From: a marine gamma proteobacterium HTCC2148
GTDB taxonomy: Bacteria; Pseudomonadota; Gammaproteobacteria; Pseudomonadales; Halieaceae
Reading direction: 5' to 3'
Length of the DNA: 64,000 nucleotides
Assembly (NCBI GenBank): GCA_000156295.1
Contig: DS999228.1
Coordinates: 124,001-188,000 of the forward strand
The notes under the pieces are model-generated. The model had not been told where the DNA came from, searched no databases, and was given only the letters and a program-made list of their open reading frames with translations. The translations under genes and the position numbers were made by a program. The stretch's first letter is position 1, and every line of letters begins with the position of its first letter. Positions 17,427 to 25,594 of the stretch are shown here, piece by piece.

Positions 17427-17801
17427 ATGACAGATTGCCTTTTTTGCACAATCGATGCGGCTAGGATCATTGCCTCCAATGAATTGGCCTATGCCATTCG
17501 AGACGGTTTTCCCGTCACCGAGGGGCATACCCTGATTATTCCGAAGCGCCATACTGAGAACTATTTTGGTCTCTCCGAGGATGAGGTGCTGGCTTGCGAT
17601 GCATTGATCAGAGAATTGAGAGATGACCTTCGGGAAAGAGATCCCAGCATAGCTGGATTCAATATCGGGATGAACGCCGGTGAAGTTGCAGGACAGACCA
17701 TTTTTCACTGCCATATACATTTGATTCCTCGCCGCGAAGGAGATGTGCAGGAACCCAGAGGGGGGGTTCGCCACCTGATTCCCGGAAAGGGATCATACTA
17801 A
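17427..17801 (+). CDS. HIT-family nucleotide hydrolase/transferase
   Basis: A 124-residue HIT protein. The histidine triad HCHIHLIPR is at 94-102, with the catalytic H96 or H98. An N-terminal CLFC (C4-C7) suggests the zinc-binding subgroup. HIT proteins hydrolyse or transfer nucleotide groups such as dinucleoside polyphosphates or AMP-lysine. The stop is only three bases before the HNH gene, so the two are made together. That pairing points to nucleotide or nucleic-acid processing, possibly in defence, rather than general metabolism. Confidence 0.88.
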   Translation: MTDCLFCTIDAARIIASNELAYAIRDGFPVTEGHTLIIPKRHTENYFGLSEDEVLACDALIRELRDDLRERDPSIAGFNIGMNAGEVAGQTIFHCHIHLIPRREGDVQEPRGGVRHLIPGKGSY

Positions 17802-17804
17802 CCC

Positions 17805-18833
17805 ATGTACCCTTCAGCAGGGGTTCGAGAACCCACCATCGAGGACAACTGGCGAGGGATTGTTCTCTATGGTCGCAATGTCCAGAGTTACAAGTTTGCC
17901 CTAGCTAAATCGTTATTGGATCTTAAGCCTGCTGAAGGAGACTTGATTCGCCTAGAGGATCTTGCCCCAATCTATTCACGTCACCTCACCGAGCACTTAA
18001 AGACTGCAGACAAGCAGGGCACTTCAGGAAGTAGTAAGTTCCTTGACACCTGTCGAGGATTCAATGCTGGAACTGTTAGCCAGACAGAACTAGTGAGCGC
18101 CACGGTGAAACTTGGATTTGCCAACGTCATCGATGCATTTCACCGGGTCCAGCAAGGTGATGTGCCTGCACGGTTCTATATAGATGAGCGCCGTAGCAAT
18201 GGAGGCATACGGATTACAGAAAACTTCTCACTGCTCGCGGAGCAACCTCAATTTTCAGACCTACCCCAAGAGGCCGAAGCACGGTGGCGATTGGTTGAGA
18301 CAGCCTGGGAACTGAAAGTTTCGCGAGCACTGGTGTCCGTAGACCACGACCCGGATGCCGAGGTGTTATTTACCCTTGATGGAAAAAGGCGTCGAAAAAA
18401 TGTGACCAGCAGTCGTGACGCCTTGAATGGTTACCAGAAGGGATATTGTTTTTACTGTTTCGATGGCATACATCTGGAGAAAGGGAAAGACTCCTTTCCC
18501 GAAGTGGATCACTTTTTTCCACATACGCTAAAGCAACAAGGCTTTGGGCCAGTCATTGATGGAGTATGGAATCTGGTTTTGGCCTGCAAGGAATGTAACC
18601 GAGGTGAGGGAGGTAAATTTGCTTCCGTGCCAACAGAGAAGCTTCTTGGCCGACTTAACACTCGAAATGAGTTCCTGATTGGCAGCAACCACCCGCTGAA
18701 AGAAACTCTGATGGCACAAACAGGAGATCAAGAGGCGGGCCGAAAGGGCTTTCTTCGTGATTTTTATAATCGGGCATGGGCATCCCTGCTGCATCGATGG
18801 GAGCCTGAGGCGAAAGGTCCACCAAAATTCTGA
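17805..18833 (+). CDS. HNH endonuclease-like protein
   Basis: A 342-residue protein with a C-terminal HNH nuclease domain. Two zinc-binding pairs, C215xxC218 (YCFYCF) and C261xxC264 (CKECNR), frame the catalytic D235-H236 (EVDHFFP) and N256 (WNLVLA). The N-terminal 200 residues are not recognised and may recognise the substrate or partner. AAGGGA precedes the start inside the end of the HIT gene. The HIT-HNH couple sits in an accessory stretch between the IPTL terminator and a tRNA, consistent with horizontal transfer. A defence role is inference. Confidence 0.85.
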   Translation: MYPSAGVREPTIEDNWRGIVLYGRNVQSYKFALAKSLLDLKPAEGDLIRLEDLAPIYSRHLTEHLKTADKQGTSGSSKFLDTCRGFNAGTVSQTELVSATVKLGFANVIDAFHRVQQGDVPARFYIDERRSNGGIRITENFSLLAEQPQFSDLPQEAEARWRLVETAWELKVSRALVSVDHDPDAEVLFTLDGKRRRKNVTSSRDALNGYQKGYCFYCFDGIHLEKGKDSFPEVDHFFPHTLKQQGFGPVIDGVWNLVLACKECNRGEGGKFASVPTEKLLGRLNTRNEFLIGSNHPLKETLMAQTGDQEAGRKGFLRDFYNRAWASLLHRWEPEAKGPPKF

Positions 18834-19080
18834 AAATCAGCCGCTCCCGTCTACACCAATTCTTCTAATTTCCGCTAGTAGGCGAAAATGGACGTTACGG
18901 ACGTGTGCGCCCGGGTGCGGACGTGTGCAAAGCGGTGATGGACGTGCGCATTATCGCTGATCAAAAATTAACCAATTCTATCCTGACCCAAACCTGCTTC
19001 ATTGCGGGTTTTTTTACGCCCGGGGCCACGGTTGCCCATAGGTTGCCCATAGGTTGCCCAAAGAGCTTTTTGCCTGAAAC
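18834..19080. other. Repeat-rich gap before tRNA-Ala
   Basis: No gene seen. From about 18880 to 18955 there are GGACGTTACGGACGTGTGC, then GTGCGGACGTGTGCAA and GATGGACGTGCGC, in the same family as at 15.65 kb. At 19030-19060 there are three tandem copies of an 11-base unit, GGTTGCCCATA (the last one incomplete). Confidence 0.6.
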
Positions 19081-19084
19081 GAAA

Positions 19085-19108
19085 AAGGGCCACATCTCTG
19101 CGACCCTT
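19085..19108 (-). terminator. Terminator of tRNA-Ala
   Basis: Read on the minus strand: AAGGGTCGC, loop AGAGAT, GTGGCCCTT, then TTTC. The stem has nine pairs including two G-U pairs. It lies about 30 bases past the tRNA 3' end, in the right direction to end its transcript. Confidence 0.75.
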
Positions 19109-19136
19109 CTAAGTGCCTGTTTTTACTAGGCTTTTT

Positions 19137-19212
19137 TGGTGGAGCTAAGCGGGATCGAACCGCTGACCTCAACACTGCCAGTGTTGCGCTCTCCCAGCTG
19201 AGCTATAGCCCC
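19137..19212 (-). tRNA. tRNA-Ala (anticodon GGC)
   Basis: A 76-base tRNA with encoded CCA. On the minus strand it starts GGGGCTATAGCTCAGCTGGG, has the anticodon stem-loop CAACA-CTGGCAG-TGTTG with GGC in the middle, the T arm GGTTCGATCC, and ends CTCCACCA. The acceptor stem pairs GGGGCTA with TAGCTCC. The accessory region lies on its 3' side, the side used by tRNA-targeting integrases, but no copy of the tRNA end was found at the other edge. Confidence 0.97.
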
Positions 19213-19489
19213 AAAATTTGCTAAGTTGTTGATCAATCTGGATTTTTGCCTAAGCAAGACCAACAAAGACGAGCGCATTCTAGTGATCCCCACCGGAGCT
19301 GTCAAGCAGCCCCCTGAGCAACCAACTATTGATCTGCAGCGTACTCTGGAAATCGCTGATAACCGGGGTACAGTTGACAATACCAGCCTTGCAAAACACG
19401 GAGTGTTAAGCCAACTATCACCTTTGATTTGACGTAAACTCTGGTAATAAGCTTGACCACAATAATGAAAACATACGGAGTAGCACGTG

Positions 19490-19861
19490 ATGTTGGGAAA
19501 AATCGTTCTTTGGGCCGCGGGCCTCATCTTCGCCATTTATGGCATATTCTGTTTTCTCTCACCGGAACTACCTGCCAACTATGCGGGACTTAGCATAGGC
19601 AGCGGCGATGCCTATGCCGAGATGGGAGCGATGTACGGAGGACTCCAGTTCGGCTTCGGTTTATTCTGTATTTTGTGCGCGCTAAAACCAGGCTTTTTTC
19701 AGGCAGGACTTACCATGTTGGTTATGGTCATTGGATGCCTCGCCTTTGCTCGGCTTTATTCCTCCTACTCCGCAGACTGGCTGGTCGGTGGTTACACTTG
19801 GGGCGCAATGGCGTTTGAGTTCGCTACAGCCACACTGGCAGCTGTCTCTTTGCGAAAGTAA
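19490..19861 (+). CDS. DUF4345 family membrane protein
   Basis: A 123-residue integral membrane protein with four hydrophobic segments, from the ATG at 19490 (CGGAG upstream; a GTG one codon earlier is possible). Features of DUF4345 include YGGLQFGFGLFCILCALKPG and a late WGAMAFEFATATLAAV. Its function is unknown. It lies just upstream of slyD in the same direction. Confidence 0.8.
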   Translation: MLGKIVLWAAGLIFAIYGIFCFLSPELPANYAGLSIGSGDAYAEMGAMYGGLQFGFGLFCILCALKPGFFQAGLTMLVMVIGCLAFARLYSSYSADWLVGGYTWGAMAFEFATATLAAVSLRK

Positions 19862-19912
19862 AGACAAGCTGTCCAAGACACGATCTGACTAACATTTTAA
19901 GAGATATCAAAC

Positions 19913-20395
19913 GTGATTATAGGCCCAAAAACTGTCACCACTTTTCACTATACCCTTCGTGACGAGTCCGGCTCTGAAGTTGAAAGTTCTCGAGGCTCTG
20001 ACCCCAGCGCTTACCTTCATGGTACAAACAACATCATCGCCGGTCTTGAAAAAGCAATGGGAGGCCACGAAGCGGGAGACGTGTTCAGCACGACGCTTGA
20101 GGCGGAAGATGCCTATGGTCAGCCCGACCCAAAGAGGACGCAGCGAGTTCCCGCCAAACACCTGGTCTATAAGGGCAAGCTGAAGACCGGTATGGTCGTG
20201 CAGCTGAATACCAGCGAGGGTCGAGTACCTGTTACGGTAATTAAAGCAGGCCGACACAGCGCAGATATCGACACTAACCACCCGCTGGCCGGACAGTCGC
20301 TGACCTTCGATGTTGAGATCATGGATGTGCGCGAAGCAACGGAAGAAGAAGTTGCCCATGGTCATGCCCACGGCGTGGGCGGACACCAGCATTAG
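19913..20395 (+). CDS. slyD: FKBP-type peptidyl-prolyl isomerase, SlyD-like
   Basis: A 160-residue cytoplasmic prolyl isomerase and chaperone, starting with GTG (AAGAGA upstream). The FKBP core is split by an insert-in-flap domain (EAEDAYGQPDPKRTQRVP). The pattern GLEKAMGGHEAGD is typical of SlyD. The C-terminal tail is His-rich (EVAHGHAHGVGGHQH), a nickel-binding tail shorter than that of E. coli SlyD. It assists folding and metal delivery. Confidence 0.93.
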   Translation: MIIGPKTVTTFHYTLRDESGSEVESSRGSDPSAYLHGTNNIIAGLEKAMGGHEAGDVFSTTLEAEDAYGQPDPKRTQRVPAKHLVYKGKLKTGMVVQLNTSEGRVPVTVIKAGRHSADIDTNHPLAGQSLTFDVEIMDVREATEEEVAHGHAHGVGGHQH

Positions 20396-20418
20396 GCAAC
20401 AACTTTACCAGCATTGCC

Positions 20419-20820
20419 TTACAGGTGGTCGCCCTCCAGGTAGTACCACCGCCCCTCTATCAATTCAAAGCGACTGCGCTCATGTAGTCGATGCCCTTTA
20501 CCCGCAACCTTAAAACGCGCCACAAACTCTACTATGCCAGCGTCATCGGCGACGCTACCTGCCTCCGTTGACTTAATAGCCAGGCCGATCCATTTCTGCT
20601 TCGGGTCAATCCTCACTCTCGATGGGCGGGTACTGGGATGCCAACTGGCGAGGAGATAGCCTTCCGCGCCCTTTGCAAACGCTGCATAGCGCGAACGCAT
20701 GAGCTTCTCAGCAGTTTGAGCGAACTCTTCTCCTCGCACAAAAGGTGCGCAGCACGCTTCATAAGCCGCACCGGATCCACACGGACACTGCGCAGCCTGA
20801 TCACACTTTTTGCTAGGCAC
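20419..20820 (-). CDS. ychJ: YchJ family SEC-C motif protein
   Basis: A 133-residue protein with an N-terminal SEC-C zinc motif (CPCGSGAAYEACCAPF), followed by an NTF2-like YchJ domain (LMRSRYAAFAKG, WIGLAI, FVARFKVAGKGHRLHERSRF). The family is conserved but its function is not proven. It overlaps the upstream TRIC gene by eight bases, so the two are translationally linked. Confidence 0.92.
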   Translation of the reverse strand: MPSKKCDQAAQCPCGSGAAYEACCAPFVRGEEFAQTAEKLMRSRYAAFAKGAEGYLLASWHPSTRPSRVRIDPKQKWIGLAIKSTEAGSVADDAGIVEFVARFKVAGKGHRLHERSRFELIEGRWYYLEGDHL

Positions 20821-21436
20821 CCTGCCCTCCGTACTTTGGTAACCTCAAGTCGAAAACTATTGCACACGCGCGCAGTACGAATGCCGCAGCAATAGCTACA
20901 GGAAACGCCAGTGATGCCGTAGCCTCGAAGCCGGCCAGCAGGGTATAACTGGACGCGCCAAGCAAAGCCGCAGACACGTATATTTCAGGCTCAAGCAGAA
21001 CAGGTTCCTGATTAAGCAAAGTGTCTCGAATCATTGAGCCGAAGGTAGCCGTCATCACGCCCATACCCACTGCCACAATAGCGGGGGCCCCAAGCTGCGA
21101 CGCTTTGACAGCCCCAAGCACACTGAACAATGCCATGCCCACTGCATCCGCCCAGAGCAGCACTTTTTGAACTGAGTTGAAATATGGAGCTAGAAACCAG
21201 GTAGCCAAAGAGGCGCCAAGGCATGTCCACAGATATTCTGTATTGTGCAGCCAAAACACAGCTTCAGCTCCCAACAGGAGGTCTCGGAGGGTTCCGCCGC
21301 CTATGCCTGTAATGGTTCCAAAGAGCACAAAGGCAAGAATGTCGTTACGTTGCGCTGCCGCGGCCAGCGCGCCGCTAATCGCAAATACTGCAGTCGCCAC
21401 AAGGTCGACTATTGTGATGACATCTCCCGCTAGCAT
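20813..21436 (-). CDS. TRIC-type cation channel family protein (UPF0126)
   Basis: A 207-residue membrane protein with about seven hydrophobic segments and two related UPF0126 halves. The signatures [21 protein letters not shown] and its weaker repeat [15 protein letters not shown] carry the G-rich bends typical of prokaryotic TRIC potassium-permeable channels (YicG type). Its start overlaps the sdaA stop by seven bases. Confidence 0.9.
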   Translation of the reverse strand: MLAGDVITIVDLVATAVFAISGALAAAAQRNDILAFVLFGTITGIGGGTLRDLLLGAEAVFWLHNTEYLWTCLGASLATWFLAPYFNSVQKVLLWADAVGMALFSVLGAVKASQLGAPAIVAVGMGVMTATFGSMIRDTLLNQEPVLLEPEIYVSAALLGASSYTLLAGFEATASLAFPVAIAAAFVLRACAIVFDLRLPKYGGQGA

Positions 21437-22830
21437 TCGATAATATTTACTGGCACTTCTAAAACATTAACGGCGAGTCCGCCGCGGGCGGTTTCTTTGT
21501 ACTTATCCTGCATGTCACGACCGGTGTCACGCATAGTGCGTATTACCTGATCCAAAGACACATAGTGTTCGCCGCTGCCGCGTAAGGCCATGCGAGCAGC
21601 ACTTATAGCCTTAATCGCACCCATGGCGTTGCGCTCAATGCACGGCACCTGTACCAGGCCACCAATAGGGTCACAGGTCAGCCCCAAGTTGTGTTCCATA
21701 GCAATTTCAGCAGCGTTTTCAACCTGCTCTGGAGTGCCGCCTAAAGCGTCTGCAAGAGCGCCGGCTGCCATCGAACAGGCTGAGCCGACTTCCCCCTGAC
21801 AACCCACTTCAGCGCCGGAAATAGAAGCATTGGTTTTATAGAGGATACCGATAGCGGCGGCAGTGAGCAGATAACGTTGGATGTCGTCTTCGCAAGAACC
21901 GCGACAGTGATTCAGGTAATACTTAAGGACCGCCGGAACAATGCCCGCGGCGCCATTGGTTGGAGCAGTCACCACCCTACCCCCAGCTGCGTTCTCTTCA
22001 TTCACGGCCAGGGCATAAAGGGTTACCCAGTCCATAGTATTGAGAGACTCATCGCCAAATGAGTTTTGCTCGGTTTTTAGCTGACGATACAATTGCGCGG
22101 CGCGGCGCTTAACCTTAAGGCCACCAGGCATCACGCCCTCGGTCACCACGCCTTTATCAATACACGCACTCATCACCTGCCATATAGCCAGTAGTTCGCT
22201 GCGTATCTCTTCACCACTTCGCCATGCTTTTTCGTTTTCCAGCATCAAAGCGCTAATGGAAAGACCATTGTCCCTACATTTCTGCAACAGTTCGTCAGCC
22301 GTACTGAAGGAGTAAGGCAAGGGCGTGGGGTCCTCGATTATCGCGTCAGCACCGGCCGCCTGCTCGTCAACAACGAATCCACCGCCTACCGAGTAATACA
22401 CGCATTGCACTAGTAAATCGCCATTCGCATCCCAGCTGCTAAAGCGCATTCCATTGGCATGATAAGGCAGCGACTCGTTGCGGTGCATGATCAAATCGTT
22501 ACGGTAGCTAAAGTCGATGCGGTGCTGCCCCAGTAGATGCAGTTCCCCCTGCTCTCGCACCCCGGCCACTCGCGCAGCGATGGTGTCAACATTGACGCCC
22601 TCGGGAGTCTCGCCCGCTAGCCCCATTAAAATTGCTTTGGGTGATCCGTGGCCTGCGCCGGTCGCTCCCAAAGAGCCGTATAGCTCAACACAAACCCTAC
22701 CGCAGGTTTGCAGCAATCCATCTTTTTCAAGGCGCTGGGCGAACAGCCGCGCAGCATGCATCGGCCCCACCGTATGCGAACTGGACGGGCCAATGCCGAT
22801 TTTGAACAAATCGAATGCACTGATAGACAT
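21430..22830 (-). CDS. sdaA: L-serine ammonia-lyase (serine deaminase)
   Basis: A 466-residue iron-sulfur serine deaminase with both domains in one chain. [10 protein letters not shown] near the N-terminus belongs to the beta domain; the alpha domain follows with the catalytic and cluster region ([48 protein letters not shown]), including the cysteines that hold the 4Fe-4S cluster. It converts L-serine to pyruvate and ammonia. It is divergent from the operator-bearing cluster at 23 kb, but no operator placement suggests it belongs there. Confidence 0.96.
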   Translation of the reverse strand: MSISAFDLFKIGIGPSSSHTVGPMHAARLFAQRLEKDGLLQTCGRVCVELYGSLGATGAGHGSPKAILMGLAGETPEGVNVDTIAARVAGVREQGELHLLGQHRIDFSYRNDLIMHRNESLPYHANGMRFSSWDANGDLLVQCVYYSVGGGFVVDEQAAGADAIIEDPTPLPYSFSTADELLQKCRDNGLSISALMLENEKAWRSGEEIRSELLAIWQVMSACIDKGVVTEGVMPGGLKVKRRAAQLYRQLKTEQNSFGDESLNTMDWVTLYALAVNEENAAGGRVVTAPTNGAAGIVPAVLKYYLNHCRGSCEDDIQRYLLTAAAIGILYKTNASISGAEVGCQGEVGSACSMAAGALADALGGTPEQVENAAEIAMEHNLGLTCDPIGGLVQVPCIERNAMGAIKAISAARMALRGSGEHYVSLDQVIRTMRDTGRDMQDKYKETARGGLAVNVLEVPVNIIEC

Positions 22831-22917
22831 GGTTAACTCACACCTTGGTTAATATTTGATTGTAAAGCCCCGGACCGCCTTACAGTAGACGAAACCAAGG
22901 CATTAAAGTACTTTTTT

Positions 22918-22931
22918 TGACTTCGAATGCA
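22918..22931 (+). promoter_or_regulatory. LacI-type operator copy 1
   Basis: TGACTTCGAATGCA, 73 bases before the first NTF2-like gene (23004). It is an imperfect palindrome around a central TTCGAA with a CG centre (TGNNTTCGAANNCA), typical of LacI-family sites. It is preceded by a run of T. Confidence 0.8.
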
Positions 22932-23003
22932 AGGTATTATTCAGCAACATTCGCAACACGACACACTGCGATCTAAACTGCTAGCAGTACAGGGAACACA
23001 TTA

Positions 23004-24065
23004 ATGGAAAACCATTACGACAGCGCTCCTGCAAGCGGCGAACCCGCGGGGCTACCCGGATTCGACTCTGAATTCACAGACATTGTCGACTATATCCTGC
23101 GTATCACCTACCGCATCTGGGAAGGAAAGCAGGTCGGACTTTGTTACGACTACTACTCCGAAGACTGCCCTGTTTACACCCTCGCGGGATACACACAAGG
23201 TGCCGAAGAAGTCACTCAGAACACAATGCGCACATTGGCAGGCTTCCCCGACCGTACCCTGCACGCGGATAATATTGTCTGGGGCGGCGACGCCGAGACC
23301 GGTTACCACAGCTCTCACCTGATCTGTACTAACATGACGAACCTTGGGCCCAGTGAGTTTGGAGATGCTACCGGCGCGCAGGCCCAGATTCAGGTCATTG
23401 CCCATTGCGTATGCAAGGACAACAAAATCATAGAAGAATGGTTGGTCAGGGATAATTACTCGCTAGCCATCCAGCTCGGTGCTGATCCCCTGGAATATGC
23501 CAGAGAGCAGGCAGCCAGACCACTGGAGCCCAGCGGCACCTTCGCCCAGTGGCTCAAAAGCGAACACGAAAGAGTGAGCATGCAGGCGCGCGAAAAAATC
23601 ACCTACCCGCCTGTTGCTGAAGACAATGAAAAATACATCAGCGCTGCGCTTGGCAATATATGGAATGCGCGCATGCTGGGAGATTGCCGCCTTCTTTACA
23701 CTGAGAACGCCCGACTGCATGCCTCTGCCAGGGAAGATTACGATGGTGTGGAACGAATCTCACAGTTCTACATGGAAATGCTTGGCTCAATGCCCGATGC
23801 AAAAATATCTGTTGACTACAGCTGCAGCAATTCGATGCTGGCAGGCGAGTACGTTGCAGTGCGCTGGGTCATTGCGGGCACCCATTCAGGCGGTGCGTTG
23901 TGGGGCGCACCCACCGGCGCGCCGCTGCTTATTCTCGGCGAGAGCCAATATCGTATTGTTGATGGAAAGGTGGTTGAGGAATGGCTGGTGTTTGACGAGT
24001 TGGCCGTGCTCACTCAAATCGAACGCGCAAGGCTCGCTATTGAGCAAGCTACAACTGGAGAATGA
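23004..24065 (+). CDS. Two-domain NTF2/SnoaL-like protein A
   Basis: A 353-residue protein of two consecutive NTF2-like (SnoaL/ketosteroid-isomerase fold) domains, at about 20-165 and 195-345. Domain 1 holds YYSEDCPVYTLAGYTQGAEE and ends IIEEWLVRDN. Domain 2 holds IWNARMLGDCRLLYTENARL and ends VVEEWLVFDE. The repeated EEWLV at the last strand shows the internal duplication. SnoaL-type proteins are cyclases, isomerases, dehydratases or hydrolases acting on small carbonyl compounds. It starts after operator copy 1 and overlaps the next gene. Confidence 0.82.
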   Translation: MENHYDSAPASGEPAGLPGFDSEFTDIVDYILRITYRIWEGKQVGLCYDYYSEDCPVYTLAGYTQGAEEVTQNTMRTLAGFPDRTLHADNIVWGGDAETGYHSSHLICTNMTNLGPSEFGDATGAQAQIQVIAHCVCKDNKIIEEWLVRDNYSLAIQLGADPLEYAREQAARPLEPSGTFAQWLKSEHERVSMQAREKITYPPVAEDNEKYISAALGNIWNARMLGDCRLLYTENARLHASAREDYDGVERISQFYMEMLGSMPDAKISVDYSCSNSMLAGEYVAVRWVIAGTHSGGALWGAPTGAPLLILGESQYRIVDGKVVEEWLVFDELAVLTQIERARLAIEQATTGE

Positions 24066-24067
24066 AA

Positions 24068-24487
24068 ATGAGTGCATTTGAAACAGCAACCGCATTTTTT
24101 CACGCTTGCGAAGGGCTTCAAGGTTGGGAAGGCTGCAAGCAGTACGTGGCAGAGAACGCTGTATTTTCTGCCCAGAGTGAGCCTCTGGTCGACATACAGC
24201 TAGTTGAGGGTTACTGCGAATGGATGGCCGGCCTGGGTAAAGGCCCTCTGGTTGGTTGCGGCTACAGCATCCACAGTTCAGCCTGGGACGAAGCCAATCG
24301 CACTGCCCTCTATTTCGCGACATTTAACGGTGAGCACTCTGGTGAGGGTGGTCCAGTTCCAGCGACCGGTGGCGTCACACATTCACACTACGTGTATGCC
24401 ATTACCATGGACGACGACGACAAGGTTTGCGCAATGACCAAAGTCTGGAACGCACCCTGGGCACTGAAAGAATTGGGTTGGATGTAA
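24068..24487 (+). CDS. Single-domain NTF2/SnoaL-like protein
   Basis: A 139-residue single NTF2-like domain. The ATG at 24068 or 24062 overlaps the stop of the preceding two-domain protein (ATGA), so they are co-translated. The typical early helix (FETATAFFHACEGLQGWEGC), the core strand ENAVFSAQSE and the final strand VCAMTKVWNAPWALKELGW are visible. It is shorter than its neighbours and could be an ancestor-like unit or a small subunit of an oligomer. Confidence 0.75.
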   Translation: MSAFETATAFFHACEGLQGWEGCKQYVAENAVFSAQSEPLVDIQLVEGYCEWMAGLGKGPLVGCGYSIHSSAWDEANRTALYFATFNGEHSGEGGPVPATGGVTHSHYVYAITMDDDDKVCAMTKVWNAPWALKELGWM

Positions 24488-24491
24488 CGCT

Positions 24492-25499
24492 TTAGCGGTG
24501 GCGCCGGAACCATTGAACATCTCGCGCCACTGCTGCTGAAAAGGCCTCGCCGCTAAACAGGTGATCCTCACCTGGAATGACTTTAAGCTGATATTCCCTG
24601 CCGGACAAATACAGGCGAGCAGCCAGCTCAAGTGAGTTTATCACTGGCGTTGCCTGGTCTCCCAAAGAATGCTGAATAGACAAGGGCGCGCTTATTGATG
24701 CCGCCTGGCTAATCGCCGATAGCTGATCAACAGTGGCACTGGGGTCGATATCAACCAACTCCGATTGCAGCGCGTTCAGCAGTACTTTCTTGCTCTCACT
24801 ATTATCTTCTGCGTTTGCAGACTTCAGGGTAATAGCCATCAGTTGAGCGTGTTTATCTGACCCCGCCATGGACCAGACTGAACCAGCCCTGACTCTATCA
24901 CCCAAGGCCTGCATGGCCCTGAGCGTGATGGGGCCTCCCATTGAATGACCCAGCATATAAGCCCTGTCCAAATTCAGGTCAGTCAGGGAACTCAATGCAA
25001 GAAAGCACGCAATAGCGTCACGGCTATACCAGGCATCAGCCAAAGCGCGCTGTGTAAACTCCTCCCCTTCCGAAACATTGTGCCCTCGATAATCTGGCGC
25101 TATTACCGCAAACCCGGCTCTGGCAAATGCCTGCACCGTTTCCCGATAATAGTCGCCAGGGCGGTCACTTTGACCTGCTGTGTTGAAACCATTAAGTGGC
25201 GGATTAGGATGAAAGCCGTGGTTGAACTGAACTACAGGCCAACCGCCTTTTGGCGCTATGCCAGCAGGCCGAAGCAAAAGAGCGTACTGACTAAGACCGT
25301 CGACTTCAAAGCCCAGGACTTCCCTGCGAATCCCCTCAGTCGCGGGATTATTGCGAACATGGTGAAATTCATAGCTTGCATCCAATGCCATTAAACTGAG
25401 GTCTGCAGGCCTTACACCACCCTCTTCTCCCATAACCTGAATTGCGAGGAAATAACTCAGCCAGGTCAGTGCCCAGGTATATTGAAGTCTCTTACACAT
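24492..25499 (-). CDS. Secreted alpha/beta hydrolase
   Basis: A 335-residue alpha/beta hydrolase with an N-terminal signal peptide (basic start, hydrophobic 8-22, MGEEG after it). The nucleophile elbow GHSMGG is at 184-189 (S186). The acid is probably in SLGDQATPV and the histidine in GEDHLF. VQFNHGF and APDYRGHNVSEG fit the dienelactone-hydrolase/prolyl-oligopeptidase group. Being exported, it may release the substrate of this locus from an ester or polymer. It is divergent from NTF2-like protein B and shares operator copy 2 with it. Confidence 0.88.
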   Translation of the reverse strand: MCKRLQYTWALTWLSYFLAIQVMGEEGGVRPADLSLMALDASYEFHHVRNNPATEGIRREVLGFEVDGLSQYALLLRPAGIAPKGGWPVVQFNHGFHPNPPLNGFNTAGQSDRPGDYYRETVQAFARAGFAVIAPDYRGHNVSEGEEFTQRALADAWYSRDAIACFLALSSLTDLNLDRAYMLGHSMGGPITLRAMQALGDRVRAGSVWSMAGSDKHAQLMAITLKSANAEDNSESKKVLLNALQSELVDIDPSATVDQLSAISQAASISAPLSIQHSLGDQATPVINSLELAARLYLSGREYQLKVIPGEDHLFSGEAFSAAVARDVQWFRRHR

Positions 25500-25558
25500 T
25501 TAATTTTCCGCCAGCATGACTGTGCCCTACAGGGGTTCTTTGTTATCCTCCAGTGATA

Positions 25559-25572
25559 TGACTTCGAATGCA
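25559..25572 (+). promoter_or_regulatory. LacI-type operator copy 2
   Basis: TGACTTCGAATGCA, identical over all 14 bases to copies 1 and 5. It lies between the divergent secreted-hydrolase gene (start 25499) and NTF2-like protein B (start 25595). The in-frame ATG at 25568 is part of the operator, which argues for the later start. Confidence 0.82.
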
Positions 25573-25594
25573 AGCGCAGCGAACAAGGACAAAA

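Noticed and set aside
15650-18960. Integron cassette array with attC sites
   Set aside because: The repeats do not show paired RYYYAAC and GTTRRRY cores at cassette ends, gene orientations are mixed, and no integron integrase is present.
19137-19212. tRNA-Ala as the attachment site of the 11-19 kb island
   Set aside because: No duplicate of the tRNA 3' end and no integrase gene were found at the other side, so the idea is not supported by the sequence.
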